Shown: positions 43,804-52,124 of the stretch, piece after piece
Position numbering within the stretch: position 1 is the stretch's first letter
How the letters are laid out: each line of letters begins with the position of its first letter
Notes under the pieces: generated by a model
What the model was told of the DNA's origin: nothing
The model's database searches: none
Seen by the model: the letters and a program-made list of their open reading frames with translations, nothing else
Translations under genes and position numbers: made by a program
Source: Enhygromyxa salina
GTDB taxonomy: Bacteria; Myxococcota_A; Polyangia; Nannocystales; Nannocystaceae
Length of the DNA: 64,000 nucleotides
Assembly: GCF_002994635.1 (NCBI RefSeq)
Contig: NZ_PVNL01000147.1
Span: 124,001 to 188,000, forward strand
Direction: 5' to 3'

Positions 43804-44391
43804 TCAGCGAAACGTGGTCGCGCTCGGACAGCGAAGCGCGTCCTCGAACGCCGAGAGCACCGCGGCGAGTCGCTGCGCGAGCTGGTCGTTCGAGAGCCGC
43901 CCACGACCCCGACGCATGCGAGCCTCGAGCAGCGGCTTGACGGCGTCGAGGGTCGCGCCGTACTGCTCGATGATCACGCGGATCTCAGGCCTGGCGCGGT
44001 CGACCTCCCCGGCCAGCTGCCACGCGCGAGCCAGCGCGTCGTGAGGCTCGTCGAGGTTCGCCCGGATCGCCGCCGCCTCGTTGACAAATTGCGCGCACGC
44101 GCGCGGCAGGTGGTGAAGCTCGGGCGCAGGCTCCAGACTCGGTTGGACCTCATCGACGTGACCGAGCATTCGGGCGTGGAACGACGAAGTCAGCGCGATG
44201 CAGACCAGCCACAGCATCGGCAAGATGACGATGCTGGCGTCGGTGCCACACGAGGAGTGCAGTCCAACTTTACACACCGCCAGAATCCAGCTCGGCACCG
44301 ACGTACCCAGCACCCACGCGGTGGAGATCAGCACCTTACCGGCCGGGCTGATGACCGCGCGATCGTGTCGCTCGAGTTCGGTCGAGCTCAC
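43804..44391 (-). CDS. Two-helix membrane protein, unknown function
   Basis: 195 residues from GTG 44391, which overlaps the stop of the upstream lipoprotein gene by 4 bases (GTGA). Two membrane helices (about 19-41, ISTAWVLGTSVPSWILAV; about 52-70, ASIVILPMLWLVCIALTS) precede a helical cytoplasmic or periplasmic domain of about 120 residues rich in Arg/Glu. No family recognised. Coupled expression suggests that it works with the lipoprotein. Confidence 0.65.
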   Translation of the reverse strand: MSSTELERHDRAVISPAGKVLISTAWVLGTSVPSWILAVCKVGLHSSCGTDASIVILPMLWLVCIALTSSFHARMLGHVDEVQPSLEPAPELHHLPRACAQFVNEAAAIRANLDEPHDALARAWQLAGEVDRARPEIRVIIEQYGATLDAVKPLLEARMRRGRGRLSNDQLAQRLAAVLSAFEDALRCPSATTFR

Positions 44392-45470
44392 GGCGTCCCC
44401 CGATCATCGGTGACGTGCGTGGCCTGTGGGCCCACGATGACGGCCCCGTCACCGACACCAAAATCGACGCAGTTCGAGGCCAGCCACAGCACCGCGCCCG
44501 AGAGGTCGCTGGTCGCCCCGCCTCGCCACTCGCTGTCGAGCGTCTGGTAGCGCAGCCACCAACCTGCGGGGATCTCGACCGATCGCTCGGTGTGTCCGGG
44601 GATCGTCGACCCGCTCGCGGGTGCGTCGGTGAACGCGGGGGTGAACACGTAGTCGATCGGCTCGGCGCACAGGTTGGCCAGGCGCAGCTCCACATGGTTC
44701 GCGCCGTCTTCGTTGGCGCCCCACCGCTCGGGCGCGTCGTCGTGATCGATCGTGAGCGCGCGCGGGTCGGGGCCGCTGGGCCAGCTGTGCGCGTCGCCCT
44801 CGAGCTCCCAGTGGATCGCAAACCGGGTCAGCCCGCGCTCGAGCAGATCAACGCTGACTGTGAGGGTGTCGCACTCGGGCGAGACCTCCATCTGCCCGTG
44901 TTCGACGGTGGTCACGGCGGCCCCGAGCCAGCGGTCGCCGTCCCACAGGTGCAGCCAGTCGCCCTTCACGACCACCTGGGTCTGGATCGTGTGGGCGTCG
45001 AGCGCCCGCCGTGGCGCCTGGACCTCGTCTGGCGCGGCGCTGGGACCGAACGCGTAGTCCAGCTCGACGGCGCACGCGTTGCGCAGCTCGATCTGTGTGA
45101 CCTCGACGTCGGGCCCGTCGAGCTCGGCGTCGATCCACGAGGCGACGTCTGTCGCGGCGACCATCGCAGCGGGTGCGAAGCGATGCTTGGCGAGCTTCGA
45201 GGCGGGTGCCGAGCCTGCGCCGTCGCCCATGTCGACCACTGTCGGCAGCTCGGATACATCGACGACCCCGTTGGGCTTGGCGCTGCGGCTGCTATCGAGC
45301 GAGGTCTCGGCCGTCAGCGCTGCCGCGCCCGCGACCTCGACCTCGACCTGATGCCGAGCTCGGGTCGCGCCAGCGTGGGTGCAGCCGCTCGAGCCGATCG
45401 CGGCGAGGCCCAACCACAGCCCGGTAACGAGTGAAATACGGGTGAACGTGGCCGACCAGGTCGCTCTCAT
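44388..45470 (-). CDS. Lipoprotein with two internally repeated domains, unknown function
   Basis: 360 residues. Lipobox IGSSGC (Cys30). Two halves repeat one pattern: VTQIELRNACAVELDYAFGP ... WLHLWDGDRWLGAA (about 120-205) and NHVELRLANLCAEPIDYVFTP ... WWLRYQTLDSEWRGGA (about 255-340), each ending in a Cys-containing strand (SPECDTL, SNCVDF). This points to two copies of one beta-sandwich with a conserved Cys pair. I do not recognise the family. The next gene overlaps by 4 bases. Confidence 0.7.
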   Translation of the reverse strand: MRATWSATFTRISLVTGLWLGLAAIGSSGCTHAGATRARHQVEVEVAGAAALTAETSLDSSRSAKPNGVVDVSELPTVVDMGDGAGSAPASKLAKHRFAPAAMVAATDVASWIDAELDGPDVEVTQIELRNACAVELDYAFGPSAAPDEVQAPRRALDAHTIQTQVVVKGDWLHLWDGDRWLGAAVTTVEHGQMEVSPECDTLTVSVDLLERGLTRFAIHWELEGDAHSWPSGPDPRALTIDHDDAPERWGANEDGANHVELRLANLCAEPIDYVFTPAFTDAPASGSTIPGHTERSVEIPAGWWLRYQTLDSEWRGGATSDLSGAVLWLASNCVDFGVGDGAVIVGPQATHVTDDRGTP

Positions 45471-45510
45471 CGTGTGGCCGGCACAAACGGACGTCGGCCT
45501 GGACTGTTCC

Positions 45511-45548
45511 TAATAAAACGAGCCCGGAGACCAAGGGCCTCCGGGCTC
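45511..45548 (-). terminator. Rho-independent terminator of the Spy-like gene
   Basis: Minus-strand read: GAGCCCGGAG (complement of 45539-45548) pairs with CTCCGGGCTC (complement of 45520-45529), a 10-bp perfect GC stem with a 9-base loop, followed by GTTTTATTA. It lies about 20 bases after the stop at 45568. Confidence 0.85.
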
Positions 45549-45567
45549 GCCGGGGGAGGACACGAAC

Positions 45568-46638
45568 TCAGCCGGCCGCGCTGTCGTCGTGGCCGCGCTT
45601 GGCGTCGCGCTTGCCGTGCTTGCCGCCGCGCTTGCCGTGGTGCTTGCCGCCGCGCTTGCCGGTCAGCGCGTGCACGCCGTGCGCCTCGATCTCGGCCGCG
45701 ACGATCGCCCGCTGGGCCGGCGTGAGGATCTGGTGGACCTCGCTCACGACCGCGCCGAGCTGCTGAACACGGTCGCCCTTGCGCGCCATGTGGTCGGTCT
45801 TCATCTCGCTCATCGCCTGCCGCAGCGCGGCGGCGTCCAGCGTGTCGGCTCGGAACGCGTCGGCGACCGGCTTGAAGTCGGGCTTGTCATCCGCGGCGTC
45901 TTCACGCTGGTCACGACGGGCCTCGTGGGCGCGCTCGAAGGTCGCGGTCAGCTGCGTCTTCTGATCGTCGGTGCAGGTCACCTTCTCGCAGAACCCATCC
46001 ACCTTGTGGGCCAGCCGCTCGCTGGGGTCGGGCTTGTCGGCTCGCTCGGAGCTGTCGTCGTGGCGCTTGTCCTGCTTGCCGTGCTTGCCGTGCTTGCCGC
46101 GCTTGCCGTGCTTGCCCCCGTGACCGCCGAAGAACATCCCACCGCGGGTCTCGAGCTTGTCCGCCAGCTTGCTCCGCTGCTCGGGCGTCAGGATCCCGTG
46201 CAGCTCGGTGGCGAACGCGATCATCTGATCCGCGCGCCCGGTGTCGTCGCGCTCGGGCTTGGCGCGCTCGAGCACCGAGGGGTCGAAGCTGTCGGCCGCG
46301 AACGCGCTGGCGATCGCCTTGTTGGCCTCGGCGCGGGCGGCCTTGTGTGCCTCACGGGCGGCGGGGTCGCGATCCTGACCGCGAGCTTCATGGCGACTGG
46401 CGAACAGCTCGCTGACCTGGGCGGCTTGAGCCTCGCTGCACTCGACCTGTGCGCAGAGCTTCTCGGCTGCAAATTTCGCACGGTCACCGCGCTTACCGTG
46501 GTGACCGTCATGCTTGTCGTTGGAACTGTCCTCGTCGAGTTCAGCGGCGCGGTCTTCGGCGACCGGCTCCTCGCCAACATCACAGGCGAAGGTGAACAAC
46601 ATCGAGGCGGCGAACAGGAGCGAGATGGGCTTGGTCAT
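45568..46638 (-). CDS. Spy/CpxP-like lipoprotein with two LTxxQ domains and metal-binding tails
   Basis: 356 residues. Lipobox FTFAC (Cys19). Two tandem helical domains, each opening with a C-x4-C motif (CAQVECSEAQ near 62 and CEKVTCTDDQ near 217) and closing with the Spy LTxxQ motif (LTPEQR near 150, LTPAQR near 310). His/Lys/Gly repeats follow each (HGKRGKHGKHGKQ near 175; KHHGKRGGKHGKR near 335), good candidates for metal binding. Spy/CpxP proteins are periplasmic chaperones and metal-stress sensors; this one is doubled and lipid-anchored. TAGGGT lies 10 bases before the ATG; a strong terminator follows. Confidence 0.75.
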   Translation of the reverse strand: MTKPISLLFAASMLFTFACDVGEEPVAEDRAAELDEDSSNDKHDGHHGKRGDRAKFAAEKLCAQVECSEAQAAQVSELFASRHEARGQDRDPAAREAHKAARAEANKAIASAFAADSFDPSVLERAKPERDDTGRADQMIAFATELHGILTPEQRSKLADKLETRGGMFFGGHGGKHGKRGKHGKHGKQDKRHDDSSERADKPDPSERLAHKVDGFCEKVTCTDDQKTQLTATFERAHEARRDQREDAADDKPDFKPVADAFRADTLDAAALRQAMSEMKTDHMARKGDRVQQLGAVVSEVHQILTPAQRAIVAAEIEAHGVHALTGKRGGKHHGKRGGKHGKRDAKRGHDDSAAG

Positions 46639-46887
46639 GGCGAAGGGAACCCTAGCCGCAGTTCCGCGGCAATTGCGTCACGTCGCCGCTCGATTCTCGT
46701 AAAGCTCATGCAAAGCCGGTGACGATCTGACAAGTCTACCTGCTCGGCGGGCAGTCGCGAACGAGCTGCAGGCACTCCAAACCCGGCGAGAAGAATTCAT
46801 GGTCATGCAGCACACACGCAGGCTTCGCGCGAGCAAATTGAGCCGTTTCGGCTGCGCACCCGGCCGAATTCCTGCTACCCATGGGTT

Positions 46888-47532
46888 GTGAACGCGCGCC
46901 GCTTCTCGTACCTGCTGTCGACCGTCATCGCTGCGGTCGTGCTCTTGATCGCGTCGCCAGCCCAGGCCGGCAAGCAGGCCACGCTGGCCAACCCGCCGCC
47001 CGCCATGCGACCGGGCCAGACCAGCTCGGTCCACGAGATCGGGGTCAGCTTCAACGGCAACTTCAACCCGGACGCGTTCATGCCCACGTTCAACTGGCGC
47101 TTCCACCTGCCGAACACCGGGCGGGTCGGCCAGCTCAGCGGGTTGTTCATGGGCTTCAATGCGGGGCCCGCGGTCAGCTTCCACGGCAACGGGCGCGGGT
47201 ACTACCACCGGGGCGGCTACGGTCGCGGCGACCGAGACTTCTACCGCGCGGTGTGGGGTCGCGCTGGGTTCGAGCTCGGCTACGAGATCGACCCCTGGTC
47301 GAACCTCGCCCTGACCTTCTCCCCCACGGTCCACAACGACTTCCACTTCTCGCCCCACTTCTTCCAGTTCGAGCAGACCTTCGGGCCCACGATCCGGCTC
47401 TACATCGAGCGGCACTGGGTGTTCTACTTCGAGCCGGGCTTCATCGGCTGGAACGTGTGGACCGACGGCCGCAACAACACTGGCGCGTGGCTCTCGGTCC
47501 GCGGCGGCGTGGGGTTCGCGTACAAGTTTTAG
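46888..47532 (+). CDS. Predicted outer-membrane beta-barrel protein
   Basis: 214 residues from GTG 46888. Signal peptide ending ASPAQAG. The mature protein is rich in alternating aromatic/polar strands (NPDAFMPTFNWRFHL, FELGYEIDPWSNLALTFSP, IRLYIERHWVFYFEPGFIGW split) and ends GGVGFAYKF, with the terminal Phe expected for BAM-dependent barrels. A Gly/His/Tyr loop (GYYHRGGYGRG) near 115 may be extracellular. A weak TACCCA box is 6 bases before the GTG. About eight strands can be counted; function unknown. Confidence 0.75.
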   Translation: MNARRFSYLLSTVIAAVVLLIASPAQAGKQATLANPPPAMRPGQTSSVHEIGVSFNGNFNPDAFMPTFNWRFHLPNTGRVGQLSGLFMGFNAGPAVSFHGNGRGYYHRGGYGRGDRDFYRAVWGRAGFELGYEIDPWSNLALTFSPTVHNDFHFSPHFFQFEQTFGPTIRLYIERHWVFYFEPGFIGWNVWTDGRNNTGAWLSVRGGVGFAYKF

Positions 47533-47796
47533 CCCGCCAACCAGTTTGAATTCACGACGCCAGGCACATCTGGGGCCGCTCCTGCCGTCGGCGACTTCGA
47601 TCCGAGCGACGCGCGCTCGGGGCTGAGGATCTGGTCTTGCTGAGCCTCGCGCAGGACGGCGCCTGAGTCGTCCAGGCTCAGCGCTTGGCCTCTTCGGCGT
47701 CCTCGACCCAGTGCTCGACGTACTGGGCGATGCGCAAGGCCTCGGTCACGGACTTGCGCATCGCCGGCGGCGACGGTGCTCTGAGGGCGTGACAGA

Positions 47797-48201
47797 TCAG
47801 AGGGCGGCGAGCTTGGCCCGCAGCTCGTCGATCGAGCCGGAGGTCAAGTCCTTGTTCTCGGCCTCCGCGAGGGCGGCGAGGATCAGCTTCTTCTTTTCCT
47901 GGCGCTCGGCCTCGAGAACGGCCGCGTCGCGTTCGGCCATGAGGACCGAGATCACGTGCTTGACGACCTCGAAGGCCACGCTGAGCCGCTCTTCGGGCTC
48001 ACTGGCCGGTTTCACGAAGGAGACCTCGCCGGCCGCCTGGATCTCCCGGTGCAGGCCGCGAGCGATCTCGTCCAGGTTGACCTTGCTCTTGCCGCCCTCG
48101 CTGGTCAGCGGCAGGACCCACAGGTCCTCCATGGTCAGGAGGCCCTTCGAGGACTCGAAGCGGATCCGGAGGCGGGAGGCTCGTTCGAAGATGTTGGACA
48201 T
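47797..48201 (-). CDS. Small helical protein of a two-gene phage-like module
   Basis: 134 residues: a beta N-terminus (RLRIRFESSKGLLTMEDLWVLPL), a region with a VVKHVISVLMAERDAA helix and a charged coiled end (ERQEKKKLILAALAEAEN, then SIDELRAKLAAL). In my memory this pattern occurs in small proteins of tailed-phage genomes, but I cannot name a function. Start ATG 48201 has an A-rich GAAAGAGAAA ribosome site, unlike the GAGG or leaderless starts around it. It lies 13 bases after the 667-residue partner. No phage structural genes are nearby. Confidence 0.6.
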   Translation of the reverse strand: MSNIFERASRLRIRFESSKGLLTMEDLWVLPLTSEGGKSKVNLDEIARGLHREIQAAGEVSFVKPASEPEERLSVAFEVVKHVISVLMAERDAAVLEAERQEKKKLILAALAEAENKDLTSGSIDELRAKLAAL

Positions 48202-48214
48202 GACGTTTTCTCTT

Positions 48215-50218
48215 TCAAAAGACGATCTTGATCGTCCGGGTGAAGCTGCCCTTGACCCGGCAGACGAGGGTATTCTTCTGGGTCGAAGAGAAGCCGATGC
48301 CGCTGAGCTGGTTGTCGGCGTCCGGCACCTTCATCTTCGACCCGACGACCTCGAACACCTTGCGATGCGGGTCGAGCTCGGACTTCAGGAACTCGTTGAA
48401 GAAGCCTCGCGCGCTGCCGTCGTTCTTGCAGCCGTCGAGCATGAAGAAGAAGTGCCGATTGCCGACGCCCTGGCCGTCCCAGTGGTTGGGCGACATCATG
48501 ACCGTCGTGACCCGGTGGAAGCTCTTGGAGGGCAGGCCCCATAGATCGCGCGAGCCGGACGAGCGGGGCAGCGACTCGGTCAGCTCGAGGCCAGCACTGT
48601 GGCTGTAGTCGAGCTTGGCCACGTTCACCGTCTCGCCCTGTCGCATGGGCTTGGCGTAGGCGAAGCGATGCAGCGTGCCGAGGTAGTCGATCTCGACCTC
48701 GAAGCCGATGTCGGTGCTCTCGCGCCTGGTGTACTGGTGGACCGAGAGGGTGTAGACGCCCTCGCGCATCTTGCCGCGATCGCCATAGAAGATGTTCTCG
48801 ACCGGCTCGCGGGTCTGGCCGCTCCCGGCGTTCATGTCCACGTCGAGGCGCCCGCCGGTGGCGTCGGAGCGCTTGTGGCCGAAGTAGATGTGAGCGCCGC
48901 CCGGCTCGTGCATGTGGAGGTCGAGGTCGTCGAAATTCGACCAGGACAGCCGGCAGCACAGGTCGCCCGTGACGTTGCCGCCGGCCTTCTTCACGCGCTC
49001 GCGGATCGAGTCGGCGAGCTCGCCGATGTAGGACCAGCTGAAGTTGTTGTTCCACTTGAACAGGCCGCCGGCCGTGGGGTCCACGGGCGCGATCAAGCTG
49101 ACGAGCTTGGACGCGTGCCGGTTCTCCAGCAGCAGCTCGAGGCTCTGGGCCCGCGGCAGGATCTCGGCGAGGAAGCGCTCGATGGGGACCTCCTGGATCT
49201 TGTCGAGGTCCTTCGGCGTGGAGGCCGTGGCGGCCGTCAACTCATCGAAGACGTCGCCGTTGATGACCTCGCGAGCCGCCCGATCGGCAAACAAGATGTT
49301 GTTGATCGTGATGTCTTCGAGGGTAGCGTGGCGCCGCTCGAGGGATGAGCTCAGGCCCATTTCGACGAGCTTGGCCTTCGCCTGCTCGATCATCCCCTTG
49401 CTGATCAGCGCCGAGGGGCGCTTGTAATTGGCCGGCGCGACCAGGGCCTCGAAGCGGCCGACGGCGCTGTTGAGATCCCGACCTTCCGAGAGGTCGACCA
49501 GCAGTGTGCCGATCGAGGTGTTGCGGATCTTCGCGACCGAGGCAGGCGTTTCGGTCGTCCAGCCGAACAGCTTCTGTTGATCAGCCGGTAGTCCCTCGAA
49601 CTGGGCCTTCAGCCGCTTGAAAGCCGTGACGGCGAACTTGTGCTCCTCGCCGCGGTAGAGCGAATTTTGCGAGATGAGGTCGAGGACCGTGTCGATGGCG
49701 TCCACGGAGATCTCGCCCAACCCACGTATCAAGACATTACGAAGGTCGCGGGGCTCGGCCAGGGCGGTCGGGATCTGCGAGCGGGGTTTGACGTGCTTCT
49801 CGAGGATGTTGACGAAGAAGTGGTGCCAGGTGTGGACCCGCTCGCTCATCTCCTCGAAGGTCTTGTCTGCGCCGGCCGTACGCTCGTAGTGCAGGAAGAT
49901 GTTCTCGACCGGCGCGTCGCGGACGAGGGCGGCCAGGGCGTCGGTGGTGGGCTGGAAGCCGGAGATGCGGACGTCCCAGATCGTCTCGAGCTTGCCGTCG
50001 ATGATCGCTACGACGTCGCCGACCGCGCGAATGAACTGACGGCAGCTGCTGCAGTCGTACCTCCTACGCTCGCGGAAGAGCTCGTTGGTGCCGGGCGGGA
50101 AGGAGTCGAGGTAGGTGGCCCAGAGCGCGTCCTTGTCGACGGTGGCGCGCAGCAGCGTGTGCCGTTGCATGCGCTCGAACTGCTTCGCCACGGCGGTCTT
50201 GAATGCCTGAAAATCCAT
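48215..50218 (-). CDS. Large protein with a C-terminal YfaP-like (DUF2135) domain, phage-like
   Basis: 667 residues from ATG 50218. The N-terminal part has a CSSC pair (about 55-58, YDCSSCRQFIRAVGD). The middle (about 180-420) is helical. From about 435 a YfaP/DUF2135-like beta domain is clear: CCRLSWSNFDDLDLHMHEPG, then GGRLDVDMNAGSGQ and ENIFYG. The C-terminus is another beta domain (GFSSTQKNTLVCRVKGS). As I recall, proteins like this occur in phage and giant-phage genomes without function. The A-rich ribosome region (GACAAGAACG) also sets it apart from its neighbours. With 47797-48201 it forms a two-gene island. Confidence 0.65.
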   Translation of the reverse strand: MDFQAFKTAVAKQFERMQRHTLLRATVDKDALWATYLDSFPPGTNELFRERRRYDCSSCRQFIRAVGDVVAIIDGKLETIWDVRISGFQPTTDALAALVRDAPVENIFLHYERTAGADKTFEEMSERVHTWHHFFVNILEKHVKPRSQIPTALAEPRDLRNVLIRGLGEISVDAIDTVLDLISQNSLYRGEEHKFAVTAFKRLKAQFEGLPADQQKLFGWTTETPASVAKIRNTSIGTLLVDLSEGRDLNSAVGRFEALVAPANYKRPSALISKGMIEQAKAKLVEMGLSSSLERRHATLEDITINNILFADRAAREVINGDVFDELTAATASTPKDLDKIQEVPIERFLAEILPRAQSLELLLENRHASKLVSLIAPVDPTAGGLFKWNNNFSWSYIGELADSIRERVKKAGGNVTGDLCCRLSWSNFDDLDLHMHEPGGAHIYFGHKRSDATGGRLDVDMNAGSGQTREPVENIFYGDRGKMREGVYTLSVHQYTRRESTDIGFEVEIDYLGTLHRFAYAKPMRQGETVNVAKLDYSHSAGLELTESLPRSSGSRDLWGLPSKSFHRVTTVMMSPNHWDGQGVGNRHFFFMLDGCKNDGSARGFFNEFLKSELDPHRKVFEVVGSKMKVPDADNQLSGIGFSSTQKNTLVCRVKGSFTRTIKIVF

Positions 50219-50299
50219 GATCGTTCTTGTCGTACGCGAGCGCCTTACGCGCAAGCGGCGGGGCCGGAGTCGGGTCGGGGCTGGGGATCATACGCTGAG

Positions 50300-51985
50300 C
50301 TAGGGGGCGAGCGGCGGCGGGTCTTGCTTGCCCGTGGCGGCCTCGCTGGCTTCGACCAACACCGGGTCGCCGTCGAACACCTGCCACGAACCACCGTAGG
50401 CGCTGCCCGTAAAGTTCGGGTTGGACACCTGCGCGCCACCGAACAGCCACCAGTCGCTCTGGACCCGATCGGGTTGAACATCGAGGGTCAGGTAGCCCTT
50501 GAGCAGCACTTCAGTCCAGCGCCAGTGCGGGTTGATCATCTGCAAGGTCGCGAGGGTGCCGCTGTCGTAGCTGAGCCCGGGTGAGGTCACGCCGGGCGTC
50601 ACGAACTCGACGGCGACCGAGCCCTCGCCAGTGGCGGGGTCGTAGCCCTCGAGCGGGTTCTCGGTCAGCTCGACCGCGAACGAGGAGTGCACGTCGCCCG
50701 TGAGCACGACCAGGTTGCCGATCGCGTTGTCGCGCAGGTGGCCGTAGAGCCGCCGACGCGCGCCGTCGTAGCCGTCCCAGGGATCGGTGAACAGCGGGCG
50801 GTTGGGCTCGCCGTCCTGGCCGGCCTGCACGATCGTCTGGCCAAGCATGACCTGCTGCGCGAGCAGCTTCCACTTCGCGGTGCTCGAGCTGAGCAGGTCG
50901 AACAACCAGGCTTCTTGCTCGGCGCCCAGGAGCTGCCGCTCGGGATCGGTGATCGCCGCGAGCGGCTCGGGGTCGCTGAACAGCTTGACCTGCTGCTCCC
51001 GCCCTTCAAACCGCGTGTCCAGCACGATCACGTGGGCGAGGTCGCCATACGGCAGCTCCCGATAGACGCGCCCAGGAACGCCCTCGCGCAGCGGCAACCA
51101 CTCGAAGTAGGCCCGGGTCGCGGCGATCTTGCGATCGGCCCACGGCCCCTCCTCGGCAAAGTCGTGGTTGGCGGCGCCGTCTTTCCACCCGTCGTTGGCG
51201 ATCTCGTGATCGTCCCAGGTCAAGATGAAGGGGTGCTGGCGGTGCGCGTGCTGCAGACCCGTGCTGGTCCGGTACATCCGGTACCTGCGGCGATAGTCGT
51301 CGAGGGTCACGCACTCGTGACTGGGATCGTAGCCGCGAATATCGCCGTAGGTGCCGTCGCCGAACTCGTAGATGTAGTCGCCCAGCTGCAGCACCGCGTC
51401 GAGATCAGCGCGGCCGCCGATCTCGTCGTAGACGTGAAAATAACCGTGGGCCCAGCTCGAGCACGAGCACACCGCGAAGCGCAGGTGATCGACGGCGCCG
51501 CTGGGTGCGGTCCGGGTCCGTCCGATCGGCGAGACCCGGCCCTGCGCATAGAACCGGTAGTAATAGGTCGAGCCGGGCGCGAGCGAGTCGACGTCGATCT
51601 TGCTGGTGTAGTCGCGCTCGGCGTCGGTCGCCGCGATCCAATCGGCCGCCACCCGCATCTCGAACCCGGGATCCACCGCCATCTCGAAGAACAGCTCGAC
51701 GGGCGCCTCGACGGCGGGCGAGACCCTTGTCCAAAGGATCACCGAGTCGCTGAGCGGATCGCCGCTCGCGACCCCGTGAGTAAAGATCGTCTCGGGCCCG
51801 AGCTCGCCCTCCCACTCGTACCTTGGCAGGCCGTCGTCGCCGCCCGTCTCCCCCGTCCCACCCGTCTCGCCGGTCTCACCCGCCTCGAGGCCAGGCGCTG
51901 TGGTGCAGGCGCTGAAGCTGGGGATCAGGGAGGTCGCGCCAAGCATGCCAGCGCGGCGAAGGAGCTCTCGGCGGGTGATCGTCAT
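50300..51985 (-). CDS. phoD: PhoD-type alkaline phosphatase / phosphodiesterase
   Basis: 561 residues from ATG 51985. Tat signal TRRELLRRAG (twin Arg at residues 5-6), then an Ala/Cys cleavage region (SFSACTTAP, possibly lipidated) and a Gly/Thr/Glu linker. PhoD features: FTHGVASGDPLSDSVILWTRV, FAVCSCSSW, LQLGDYIYEFGDGTYG, LTWDDHEIANDGWKDG and VVLTGDVHSSFA, which carry the Fe/Ca ligands. Secreted folded with metal; hydrolyses phosphodiesters and monoesters such as teichoic acid or lipid headgroups. Divergent from the ceramidase-like gene, 139 bases between starts. Confidence 0.9.
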   Translation of the reverse strand: MTITRRELLRRAGMLGATSLIPSFSACTTAPGLEAGETGETGGTGETGGDDGLPRYEWEGELGPETIFTHGVASGDPLSDSVILWTRVSPAVEAPVELFFEMAVDPGFEMRVAADWIAATDAERDYTSKIDVDSLAPGSTYYYRFYAQGRVSPIGRTRTAPSGAVDHLRFAVCSCSSWAHGYFHVYDEIGGRADLDAVLQLGDYIYEFGDGTYGDIRGYDPSHECVTLDDYRRRYRMYRTSTGLQHAHRQHPFILTWDDHEIANDGWKDGAANHDFAEEGPWADRKIAATRAYFEWLPLREGVPGRVYRELPYGDLAHVIVLDTRFEGREQQVKLFSDPEPLAAITDPERQLLGAEQEAWLFDLLSSSTAKWKLLAQQVMLGQTIVQAGQDGEPNRPLFTDPWDGYDGARRRLYGHLRDNAIGNLVVLTGDVHSSFAVELTENPLEGYDPATGEGSVAVEFVTPGVTSPGLSYDSGTLATLQMINPHWRWTEVLLKGYLTLDVQPDRVQSDWWLFGGAQVSNPNFTGSAYGGSWQVFDGDPVLVEASEAATGKQDPPPLAP

Positions 51986-52113
51986 GTCGAATCCAGGACA
52001 ACCAGGGTCGCCCGAGTCGCACGTCGATGTCGAGCAAATGTCCCATGCAGACCGAGAAAACGCAGTCTGCGCGGAACCGACGGTGCGCGGTTCATGCGAG
52101 CCCGGTCTCGGCG

Positions 52114-52119
52114 TAGTGT
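52114..52119 (+). promoter_or_regulatory. -10-like hexamer TAGTGT, leaderless start
   Basis: TAGTGT is 5 bases before ATG 52125. The frame is open upstream of this ATG, but the lipoprotein signal begins here. Confidence 0.45.
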
Positions 52120-52124
52120 TAGCC

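Noticed and set aside
47533..47796. Short minus-strand frame MRKSVTEALRIAQYVEHW and so on (27 residues) downstream of the phage-like pair.
   Set aside because: Too short, no ribosome site, and could be the eroded end of a longer gene; not supportable as a CDS.
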